Below, piece after piece: positions 16,972 to 25,500 of a stretch of DNA of 64,000 nt (within the stretch, counting starts at the first letter, position 1; each line of letters starts with the position of its first letter). The notes under the pieces were generated by a model. The model ran no database searches, was not told the origin of the DNA, and was given only the letters and a program-made list of their open reading frames with translations. This DNA comes from Dyadobacter bucti (lineage in GTDB: Bacteria; Bacteroidota; Bacteroidia; Cytophagales; Spirosomataceae), in NCBI RefSeq assembly GCF_005869225.1, contig NZ_SWFP01000008.1:186001-250000 (forward strand). Reading direction: 5' to 3'. The position numbers and the translations under genes were made by a program.

Positions 16972-18522
16972 ATGACTCTACATTCTGTGGATCTGCGTAC
17001 TACCGGGCAATTTCCGGCTTTACTTCTTGATTATCTTGATAAAAAACCTTCTCTGAAAGAATTCTACGGCACTTTTCCAACCCTGGAAAATGCAGGCGAG
17101 ACGATTCTGAAAAAAGGGAATTTTGATATCGAAAAACGAAAAACCCTTGTAGACGTCCTTACAAAACAATATCAGGGGCTGCCTTATCTGCCAGATTTTT
17201 CGAAATTACTGGACGAAAACACCTTTACAGTTACGACAGGCCATCAGCTGAATATTTTTACAGGCCCCCTATACATTATCTATAAAATCGTAACGACCAT
17301 TAAACTGGCCTCGGCTTTGAAGGAAGCCTATCCCGGTAATAACTTTGTGCCCGTATACTGGATGGCGACCGAAGACCATGATTTCGAAGAGATTGCCTCT
17401 TTTCATTTATTTGGTCAAACACACAAATGGACCGGTGAGCATAAAGGTGCTGTAGGCAGGCTGAACCCGAAAGAACTGGAAAGTATTATCAAGCAACTTC
17501 CCGACAAGCCGCTTCTTTTCGCAAAAGCATATCTGGAAAATGATACTCTGGCAGATGCTGTTCGATGTTATATGCATGAATTATTCGGCCAACATGGTCT
17601 GATTTGTCTGGATGCAGATCACACTGAGTTAAAGCGTCATTTCCTCCCCGTCATCCGGCAGGAGCTTTCCGGGCTGATCTCCGAAAAACTGGTTACAGAA
17701 ACCACTTCCAAGTTAAATGCCCTCGGGTACCACACCCCACTTCACGCAAGAGAAATCAACCTTTTTTATCTGGATAACAACCTCCGCGAACGTATCACCA
17801 AAGAAGGCGACACTTACAGGGTTTTAAATACCGAACTGTCATTTTCGGAAACAGAAATTCTTGATCTTGCAGAAAATAAACCCGATTTATTCAGTCCCAA
17901 TGTAGTTTTGCGCCCTCTGTACGAGGAGATAATCCTGCCAAATCTTGCATACATCGGCGGCCCCTCCGAAATCCCGTACTGGATGCAGCTGAAAGGTGTT
18001 TTTGACCACTTTGAAGTGCCTTTCCCAATGCTGATACCGCGCAATTTTGCGCTGTATGTAAATAGTCAGCAAAGCAAGAAAGCACAAAAATTGAAGATCA
18101 ATTACAAAGATCTGTTCCTGGACGAAGTAGCTTTGCGTAGGATTTTTATTGAAAAAAACTCAACCCATACCTTAAATCTGAACGATCAGAAAGCTGCTTT
18201 CCACAACATATTTGACGAAATTCTTGATAAAGCAACGGCAGTGGACCAAACCATGCTAGGTGCAGTAAAGGCCGAACAGACCCGGTTGCTTAATTCTCTC
18301 CAGCATCTTGAAAAACGTATTTTGAGGGCCGAAGAAAGAAACCATGAATCTGAAATCCATCAGTTAATTGGCCTTAAAAACAAGCTGTTCCCGAACGGAA
18401 TCGCCCAGGAACGCTATGATAATCTGTTGAATTTCTATACCAATGATTCCAGCTTTATCCAAAAGCTTTTCAAAGCTTTTGACCCGCTTGACTTCAGGTA
18501 TAATGTACTTTTGGAAGAATAA
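16972..18522 (+). CDS. bshC: Bacillithiol biosynthesis cysteine-adding enzyme BshC
   Basis: A protein of about 516 residues matching BshC, which joins cysteine to glucosaminyl-malate in the last step of bacillithiol synthesis. The conserved phrase TTGHQLNIFTGPLY, the MATEDHDFEEI motif, the GGPSEIPYWMQLK motif and the LGFDxLD-like ending (AFDPLDFRYN) are all present. A TTG at 16936 would add 12 residues; I prefer the ATG at 16972 because homologues begin close to the xxVDLxxTGQF segment. bshA and bshB are not in the window, as is usual in Bacteroidota, where these genes are scattered. It follows the fadE terminator, so it must have its own promoter, which I could not define. Confidence 0.9.
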   Translation: MTLHSVDLRTTGQFPALLLDYLDKKPSLKEFYGTFPTLENAGETILKKGNFDIEKRKTLVDVLTKQYQGLPYLPDFSKLLDENTFTVTTGHQLNIFTGPLYIIYKIVTTIKLASALKEAYPGNNFVPVYWMATEDHDFEEIASFHLFGQTHKWTGEHKGAVGRLNPKELESIIKQLPDKPLLFAKAYLENDTLADAVRCYMHELFGQHGLICLDADHTELKRHFLPVIRQELSGLISEKLVTETTSKLNALGYHTPLHAREINLFYLDNNLRERITKEGDTYRVLNTELSFSETEILDLAENKPDLFSPNVVLRPLYEEIILPNLAYIGGPSEIPYWMQLKGVFDHFEVPFPMLIPRNFALYVNSQQSKKAQKLKINYKDLFLDEVALRRIFIEKNSTHTLNLNDQKAAFHNIFDEILDKATAVDQTMLGAVKAEQTRLLNSLQHLEKRILRAEERNHESEIHQLIGLKNKLFPNGIAQERYDNLLNFYTNDSSFIQKLFKAFDPLDFRYNVLLEE

Positions 18523-18539
18523 TTACTTGATTTACAGTC

Positions 18540-19598
18540 TTATTCTTTCAGCCTGACATCACCAAATTTTGAATTAACAGTTATTTTGGTACCTGACCCG
18601 GCGCCCACTTTCCCCTGATATTGTCTCGATTTGTGTGCCTTTTCCTCCTTGGAAGGCTGTTGAGAGAAATTCACATTGGTGGAAGGATAACTGAAACTGC
18701 CGTAAGTTACCGTCACATTGAACTGATTGGCCTCAGCAGGCAAAACAACCGAAGAGTAAGCTGCCTGGATATCCACATTTTGTGCAGAATTGGAGAGTTC
18801 ATCAATTTTGAAATTCCCGGAATAATTCAGCTTGATTTTCCCCGAACCCCGCATAGTTCCGATTTTGGCGCCCGAGTAATCAATATCCGCATCCAGATTG
18901 GTCACATCACCAATGCTAAGATCACCGAATTTATTGCTCAGAAATAATTTCTTCGCCTGATCAAGTTTCAGATTTGAATATTGGAATTCCAGTTTACCCC
19001 CATCCATCTTGCCGATCTTGGCACTTCCATATTTGACGTCAATCGTATTTTCAGCATTGTCCAGCACATTGGCTATGAAATTTCCGTAGCGCGAGTCGAT
19101 TGTCAGCGGCGCGTGGAAGGAGGGGATATCGGTATCACCAAACTTATTACGCACAATCAGCGCATTCTCTTTTGGCATATACACTGTATAATCGATGCGG
19201 ATAAAGTTTTTTTCCCCTTTTTTGTTATTCCAACCATTGTTACCAAACTGGCTCCGGTTGATATTGGTCGTAAGGCTGATCTGATTTTTGACTCGTTTTT
19301 CATCGATGCTGACGGAGCTCAGGTACTCCGCGGCTCTTTCGTCAGTAGGCGCATTGGCCGTTACAATGATCTCAACTTTGATCTCTTCTTTACTCCAGAG
19401 ATTGATCTTTACCTGCCCAAACTGATTATCGACCATCAGCAGATCATGATTTCCAACATCAAACACTTTTACGATATTTCTTCGCTTTTCAATAAGCCCG
19501 TTCTGATTGGGATCGGGATTTTCTCCAAATAATGTCTGAGGCAATATAAGGGCAATGCTATATAACAGGTGAATTATTGGTTTCTTTATCGTCGTCAT
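18540..19598 (-). CDS. Exported DUF4097-type beta-helix protein
   Basis: A 352-residue protein with an N-terminal hydrophobic signal (LLYSIALILPQTLFG). The rest is a string of short strands with repeated (N/S)KFGD, SRYGN, KYGSA and DYSGA turns, which predicts a right-handed beta-helix like that of the DUF4097 / DUF2807 adhesin-like family. It ends in NSKFGDVRLKE. The start overlaps the end of the anti-sigma gene by 41 bp, so it is the third gene of a sigma/anti-sigma/DUF4097 operon. Such trios are common in Bacteroidota, but the function of the helix protein is unknown. A downstream effector of the envelope response is a reasonable guess. Confidence 0.75.
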   Translation of the reverse strand: MTTIKKPIIHLLYSIALILPQTLFGENPDPNQNGLIEKRRNIVKVFDVGNHDLLMVDNQFGQVKINLWSKEEIKVEIIVTANAPTDERAAEYLSSVSIDEKRVKNQISLTTNINRSQFGNNGWNNKKGEKNFIRIDYTVYMPKENALIVRNKFGDTDIPSFHAPLTIDSRYGNFIANVLDNAENTIDVKYGSAKIGKMDGGKLEFQYSNLKLDQAKKLFLSNKFGDLSIGDVTNLDADIDYSGAKIGTMRGSGKIKLNYSGNFKIDELSNSAQNVDIQAAYSSVVLPAEANQFNVTVTYGSFSYPSTNVNFSQQPSKEEKAHKSRQYQGKVGAGSGTKITVNSKFGDVRLKE

Positions 19599-20166
19599 TT
19601 TTTACTTTGTTAATGCGTTGCAAAATATCAAGTTGTTGGTTGAGCAAGTCAACCTGCCATTGTAGATTCTGGACCATGGCCTCCAGTAACGCCTCCTGGT
19701 TAGGGGCATTGGACAAGTTGGAGCGTAAGGTCTTATAGCTTACTTCCAAACTTTTCAGATCAGCGGCAAAATCCTTATAAAGCTCCGGGTTATTGTGCGC
19801 CAGCTTTATGATTTCTTCACGCTTTTGATCAATTGCAACATTGTACTGATTGAATTCGCGTGCATAGGTGGGGACTTTGAGTGCCACGCGGGGATCACGG
19901 GTTATTCCGTATTCGTTGTTGAGATAGACCAGAAAACCAATTCCCAGCGCAAGAAAAACACCGGCCGCAATCCGCCAGTCAAAATAGGGACTGTTTAATC
20001 GCCTGACTTTCTTGGGGGGCTGTTCCGCGGCTGCCGGCGTTTCAATGCGAAGCTCTCCTTCTATTCGATTCCACAAAGAATCCTGAGGTAAGAAAGTATC
20101 AAATCCATCCCTGTTATCCCGCACAAACCGCTCCAATCGATCTTTTTTATCAGAAGAATTTTTCAT
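19558..20166 (-). CDS. Membrane-anchored anti-sigma factor-like protein
   Basis: A protein of about 202 residues: a cytoplasmic N-terminal part (MKNSSDKKDRLERFVRDNRDGFD, an LPQDSLWNRIEGEL segment), one membrane helix (IAAGVFLALGIGFLVYL, about residues 72-90) and a coiled-coil-rich C-terminal part ending with LNQQLDILQRINKV. This layout and its place just after an ECF sigma gene suggest an anti-sigma or sigma-associated membrane protein, although no zinc-binding HxxxCxxC motif is present. I chose the ATG at 20166, since the extra 22 upstream residues look like untranslated leader. The C-terminus overlaps the DUF4097 gene by 41 bp. Confidence 0.65.
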   Translation of the reverse strand: MKNSSDKKDRLERFVRDNRDGFDTFLPQDSLWNRIEGELRIETPAAAEQPPKKVRRLNSPYFDWRIAAGVFLALGIGFLVYLNNEYGITRDPRVALKVPTYAREFNQYNVAIDQKREEIIKLAHNNPELYKDFAADLKSLEVSYKTLRSNLSNAPNQEALLEAMVQNLQWQVDLLNQQLDILQRINKVKNDDDKETNNSPVI

Positions 20167-20255
20167 AGATTCATTAACTTGTAAAGTGTAGAATATTTTT
20201 TCAAACCTGTATTTGTTTAAGTGAAAAATCAATTCTTGCTAGCATTATTCTAAAA

Positions 20256-20376
20256 GTCAAAAGTGGTAATGTTTTGTCAGGAATAGTCATTTTTAGTCAG
20301 GGGTCGTCATTTTTTAGCCAAGTTGTTAACAAAAACTACACAAGACAATAAATGACTCTTAATGACTATAAATGAC
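20256..20376. repeat. 10-bp phased GTCAN/ATGAC intergenic element, copy A
   Basis: The left arm has GTCA-type pentamers at 20256, 20276, 20286, 20296 and 20306 (GTCAA, GTCAG, GTCAT, GTCAG, GTCAT; a degenerate unit at 20266). The right arm has ATGAC at 20352, 20362 and 20372. All units within an arm are 10 bp apart. The arms are in opposite orientation and could pair. It lies between the sigma and anti-sigma genes. A second copy is at 51541-51655. Confidence 0.75.
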
Positions 20377-20395
20377 CAAAATCCCCTTCCCCACG

Positions 20396-20959
20396 TCATC
20401 TCACCAGCATGTCCGTCAATTTTCTTTTCGCACGCATGTACTGCGTTCTTGACGTTGTTTCGCTGATTCCAAGCACTTCGCCGATTTCTTCATGGTCGTA
20501 CCCTTCAAATAAATAAAGGCTCAGCACAACCCGGTAACCGTCGGGCAATTTTTGTACCATACTTCTGACCCTTTCAATTTCAAGCATGGTATCACTTTCA
20601 CTCCATCCGAAAGTTTCTTCAATGTGATCACTTTCTTCCATAGTTTCCTTCCACTCTTCAATTTCCACCCATTTCACCTTGCGGCTTCTCATGTGGTTAA
20701 TGGCCTTGTTAACCACAATCTGCTTCAGCCAGGCCCCGAAAGTCGACTGCTGACGGAATTGGTGCAGGTTCGTGAACGCGTCCACGAAAGCCTCCTGCAA
20801 AGCGTCCTCAGCCTCCCCCAAATGATTTAAAATCCGCATGCAAATGTTGAACATAGCTTTGGAGTAACATTTGTACAACTCATACTGGGCTTTTCGCTCC
20901 CCGAGTTTACAACGCTCCACCAGTTCTACATGCCGGTCGGTGTAAAATTGTGTTTTCAA
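20396..20959 (-). CDS. ECF-type RNA polymerase sigma factor
   Basis: A 187-residue sigma-70 family protein of the extracytoplasmic function class. Region 2 includes YKCYSKAMFNICMRIL and EDALQEAFVDAFTNLHQFR (core binding and -10 recognition). Region 4 has LPDGYRVVLSLYLFEGYDHEEIGEVLGISE followed by TSRTQYMRAKRKL (the helix-turn-helix for -35 recognition). Regions 1 and 3 are absent, as expected. It is the first gene of an operon with the anti-sigma-like and DUF4097 proteins, separated from them by a 230-bp gap that holds phased repeat copy A. Target promoters are unknown. Confidence 0.92.
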   Translation of the reverse strand: MKTQFYTDRHVELVERCKLGERKAQYELYKCYSKAMFNICMRILNHLGEAEDALQEAFVDAFTNLHQFRQQSTFGAWLKQIVVNKAINHMRSRKVKWVEIEEWKETMEESDHIEETFGWSESDTMLEIERVRSMVQKLPDGYRVVLSLYLFEGYDHEEIGEVLGISETTSRTQYMRAKRKLTDMLVR

Positions 20960-21073
20960 GCAGAAGGTTTAAATTTGAACGTTCCGGATAAAGACCACTG
21001 CCGTAACAAACATGTTGCACAAATCGAAAGATATTTTTCAAAGTAGACGGCCTGAACAAAGATCTATCGTCGG

Positions 21074-21103
21074 TTGTTTCTTATAAAAGCAGGGATATCT
21101 TTG
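21074..21103 (+). promoter_or_regulatory. Putative ispH promoter
   Basis: TTG (21074-21076), a 19-bp spacer and TATCTTTG (21096-21103), a full TAnnTTTG match. The predicted leader is about 48 nt. Confidence 0.55.
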
Positions 21104-21157
21104 ACTATTGATGAGAAAATATCCTATTTTGTTAATTGCAATCTACCCATTTAGTCA

Positions 21158-22381
21158 ATGAAAACGTTTAACATCCCTGATTTTTACCGGAGCCGTATCA
21201 TTACACCTATCAAGGATTTCCGCCGTAAAAATGACAAGTTGAAACGGGATTACTCGCCTACATTGCTGGATTTCGGGCCTGTTCAATTCTTGATCGCACG
21301 GCATTTCGGATTTTGCTACGGGGTCGAAAATGCGATTGATATCGCCTATAAAGCCATAGCAGAAAATCCCGGGCGCCGGATTTTTCTGCTCAGTGAGATG
21401 ATCCATAACCCCGATGTCAACCGCGACCTTACCGACCGGGGCGTGCGGTTCATCATGGATACCAAAGGAAATCAGCTTATTCCCTGGCCGGAAATTACGC
21501 GGGAAGATATTGTGATCGTACCAGCATTTGGAACAACCGTGGAAAACCAGAAAAAACTCGCGGAGCTGGGTGTCGATTCCCTAATATATGATACTACCTG
21601 CCCGTTTGTGGAAAAGGTATGGAATCGTGCGGCGCAGATCGGGGAGAAGGATTATACCATTATTGTTCACGGAAAGCCTAACCATGAAGAAACAAGGGCA
21701 ACATTTTCGCATAGCAAGGAAAATGCGCCGACACTTGTCATAGAAAATATCGGGCAGGCTGAACTGCTCGCCCAATACATCACCCACGAGCTGCCCGGCT
21801 CCCGGTTTTTCTCGGATTTCGAAGGCAGATATTCCGACGGATTTAATCCCGCTAAAGATTTGCAGCGTATTGGGGTTGTGAACCAGACCACAATGCTCGC
21901 CTCTGATACACAAGGCATTGCCGATTATCTCAAAAATGTGATGGTAAGACATTATAACCTTCGCCCGGAGCAAGTGGAGGACCGTTTTGCCAATACACGT
22001 GACACACTCTGCTATGCTACGAATGATAATCAGGATGCTACTTATGCCTTACTGACGCATTCGGCTGATCTTGTAGTAGTTGCAGGAGGATATAATAGCT
22101 CCAATACTTCACATCTGGTTGAACTTTGCGAAGAAAAATTCCCAACCTATTTTATCGAGTCCGTCAATAAAATCCTTGACAAACAGCTGATCCGGCACTT
22201 TAACTTGCATACGAAAGAAGAGGTCGTGACGGAAAATTATCTCCCCGGAAATACGCCTGCACGCATCATGCTGACTTGCGGGGCATCGTGCCCTGACGCA
22301 GTAGTGGAGGCCATTTTAATGCGGTTACTTTCATTTTTCGACGGCGCAAAACCGATTGAGGAAGTGATGAAGGAATTCTAG
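21158..22381 (+). CDS. ispH: 4-hydroxy-3-methylbut-2-enyl diphosphate reductase
   Basis: The last enzyme of the MEP isoprenoid pathway, which makes isopentenyl and dimethylallyl diphosphate. It has 407 residues, the long form seen in plants, cyanobacteria and Bacteroidota rather than the roughly 315-residue E. coli form. The three cysteines that hold the iron-sulfur cluster are visible: Cys53 in FGFCYGVENA, Cys148 in TTCPFVEK and Cys285 in DTLCYATNDNQ. A late LTCGASCPD segment matches the conserved GASxPD substrate-binding region. Its product feeds the polyprenyl synthase encoded at 1947-2921, although the genes are not linked. It is monocistronic with its own promoter and terminator. Confidence 0.95.
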   Translation: MKTFNIPDFYRSRIITPIKDFRRKNDKLKRDYSPTLLDFGPVQFLIARHFGFCYGVENAIDIAYKAIAENPGRRIFLLSEMIHNPDVNRDLTDRGVRFIMDTKGNQLIPWPEITREDIVIVPAFGTTVENQKKLAELGVDSLIYDTTCPFVEKVWNRAAQIGEKDYTIIVHGKPNHEETRATFSHSKENAPTLVIENIGQAELLAQYITHELPGSRFFSDFEGRYSDGFNPAKDLQRIGVVNQTTMLASDTQGIADYLKNVMVRHYNLRPEQVEDRFANTRDTLCYATNDNQDATYALLTHSADLVVVAGGYNSSNTSHLVELCEEKFPTYFIESVNKILDKQLIRHFNLHTKEEVVTENYLPGNTPARIMLTCGASCPDAVVEAILMRLLSFFDGAKPIEEVMKEF

Positions 22382-22465
22382 TTTTTGCGAAAAAAAAGTA
22401 TTGCCAGCCGTTTACTCATTTGATATTGGCGACATCAGGATTTGATTCAATTAGCTTTAAATTAG

Positions 22466-22499
22466 AAGGATGGTTTTTTATAAAAACCACCCTTTTTTT
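22466..22499 (+). terminator. Terminator after ispH
   Basis: GGATGGTTTT pairs with AAAACCACCC (one mismatch), and seven T follow. It ends about 30 bp before the in-frame GTG that precedes the macroglobulin gene. Confidence 0.7.
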
Positions 22500-22569
22500 A
22501 TCTCAATTTTGAAATCAAAACGTTAGTGTGCAAAAGCCCTTTTGCATAGCCGTCCCACCATTATTTCCT

Positions 22570-25500
22570 ATGAAAAAACTCTCTGCGATTTACATTTTTC
22601 TTTCTGTTTTCGCCTCCCTGTTTCTAAACAGTTGCTCATCCCTTCACGAGGTCCGGATTGCAGGAACCAATTTCACGGATGAAATCAACCAGTCACAAAA
22701 TCTTGTTTTTACTTTTAACAAAGACCTGGTCGGAGAAAGCCAGCTCAACAGCTGGGATTCAACGCAATATCTGCAGTTTGAACCCGCAGTAAAAGGCAAA
22801 TTTAAATGGGCGGCACCTAATGAATTGATTTTTTCCCCGGTTGCCGGTTTCAGTCCCGCAACCGCGTACAAGGCCAGGCTTACCGATCTGCTTTTATCCG
22901 GATCAGCCGATAAAAAGAAATACGACTTGTCAAAAAATGTCGTAGCATTCCATACTCCATATTTGCAGCTGATCGACAGCGAGAGCTGGTGGACATTATC
23001 CGCAGAACAAAAACAGGAAGCACGCGTAAAGCTGGTTTTCAATTATCCAGTGAACGGCCAGAATATAGCTGAAAAACTAAAAGTCAGCCTGGGAGATAAA
23101 TCGCTGGATTACAAAATAATACCATCTGTATCCGAAACAACGGTAATACTCGCCCTGGCCCATACCGGCAGCGTTGATAACAATCCGATACCATTAACAC
23201 TCACGCTTGAAAAAGGCATTAAGGCACAAAGTACATCCTATGTAACGCAAGACGCACTTTCACGAACTATTAGCCTTCCCTCGCCGCTCCATCTGGAAAT
23301 CGTCGACATCAAAACCGGCTTCGAAAACAATGAAGCCCGTATCCGGGTGGTCACTTCTCAGACGCTGGACAAGGAAAGCATTACGGCAGGTTTTAGTATC
23401 AATCCTGTGCTCACTCCGCAAACAGCGATGACTGAAAATGGTTTTACGATCGCAGCGGATTTTAACGAGACAGATACTTATGCTTTGCTGCTCAACAAAA
23501 ATCTGAAAGGAATGCTCGGCCCGCTACTGGAAAGTGAAGTTTCCCGTGACCTGTTTTTCGGTAAAATGCCTTCGGCGATCTCTTTTTCCAATAAAAAAGC
23601 TGTTTATATGACGCCAAAAGGCTCCAAAAATATTGGGGTCCAGATCGTCAATGTGCCTGAAGTACAAGTTCGGATATCGAAATTGTATGCAAATAATATT
23701 CTCGGTTATGTGCGCACTAACCGCTGGGGAGATTATGCTTATGTTGACGATGAATGGCAACCATCCGGAGCATATCAGTATGGCGACGATACACAAAGTG
23801 AGTACAGCGACGTGGTCGTAGATAAAACGGTTGAAACAAAAAACCTGCCTGTCAGCAAAAATATCTCCGCACTGAATATCGCGCTTCCCGACGATAATCG
23901 TCGCCGTGGCGTTTACCTCGTTTCGGTAAAATCAAAGGAAGAAGCTTACCTGGGCGCAACCAAGCTGGTTTCGATTTCTGATATCGGACTTATTGCCAAA
24001 CAAGGGCAGGACGAGCTATGGGTTTTTGCCAATTCTATAAAGAATAATGAACCGCTGGCCGATCTCGAAATTACACTTATCAGCTCCAATAACCAGACCA
24101 TTCATACTGTCAACACTGATCGCAACGGTATTGCGCATGTTGACAAACTGGATGAAAAAGCGCCGGGTTTTCGCGTCGCCATGATTACTGCCAATAGTGA
24201 GGACGACTTTAATTATTTGCTGTTAAATGACACGCAGGTGGAAACATCGCGATACGAAGTGGGTGGTCAGCGTGATAACACATCTGGTTTTCAAGCATTC
24301 ATTTATGGTCAGCGGGACATATACCGGCCTGGCGAAACGATACATTTCAATACGGTACTTCGCAATCAAAAATGGGATTCCGCCAAAGAAATACCATTGA
24401 AACTCCGTCTCCTGACACCCAACGGACGAGTATATCGTACTTGGCGAAAATCGACCAACAGCCAGGGCGCAGTCGAAACGGAAGTAAAAATGGATCCGGC
24501 GGCACTAACAGGCAGCTACATTTTTGAGGTATACAATGCCAACGATGTGCTACTGGCTTCCAGATCGGTAAGTGTGGAAGAATTTATGCCAGACCGTATC
24601 AAAGTTGATTTAAGCGGCGCAGCCGATACGTATAAATCCGGCGGAACGGTTATGCTGACAGCCACTGCCCTGAATCTATTTGGTCCGCCTGCTACGAACC
24701 GGAATTACGAAATGCAGTCCCAGTACGAGCGTAAAGGCTTTTCCGCGTCTGAATTTCCGGAATATACTTTCAATATCCCGCTCGAAACCGTTTTCGAACG
24801 GGAAGTCCGTCAAGGCGTTACCAATGAAAAAGGCCAGGCTACCGAAAAGTTTGTGATCGCGCCAGGACTAAAAGATATAGGTGTGCTAGAAGGAAAGATC
24901 TACGTGACTGTTTTTGATGAAAATGGCCGTCCCGTCAATCGCCTGCAACGTTTTGAGGTATTTACACAGCCTGTATTTTATGGTATCCGAATGCCCGATT
25001 CTTATCTGGGTGTCAATGCTCCGGTACCGGTAGATATAGTCGGCGTCAATAACAAAGGTGTATTACAAAATGGCATATCCGCTAAAGTTGAAGTCGTTCG
25101 TATTGAATACCAAACCGTTGTAGAGAAAAAATATGAGCAACTTCGCTATACCTCGCGCAAAAGCGAGAAAGTTGTTTATTCCAATATCCTGAAACTCGGA
25201 GGTGGAATAGGTACGGTTAACTATGTTCCCACGGTATCCGGAGAATACGAAGTGAGGGTACGTCGCCCGGATGCAGATCATTATACGATCAGCCGCTTTT
25301 ATGCTTATGGATATGGTTTCACGCAATATTCATCTTTTGAAGTAAGCAATGAGGGACAAGTCATTATCAAGACAGATAAGGACAAATATAAAGTCGGAGA
25401 ATCTGCTAAAATCCTTTTTCAAACACCATTTGACGGCAGGATGCTGGTAACCATCGAACGCAACAATGTGCTCGAACACCACATCATTACAAGCGAGAAA

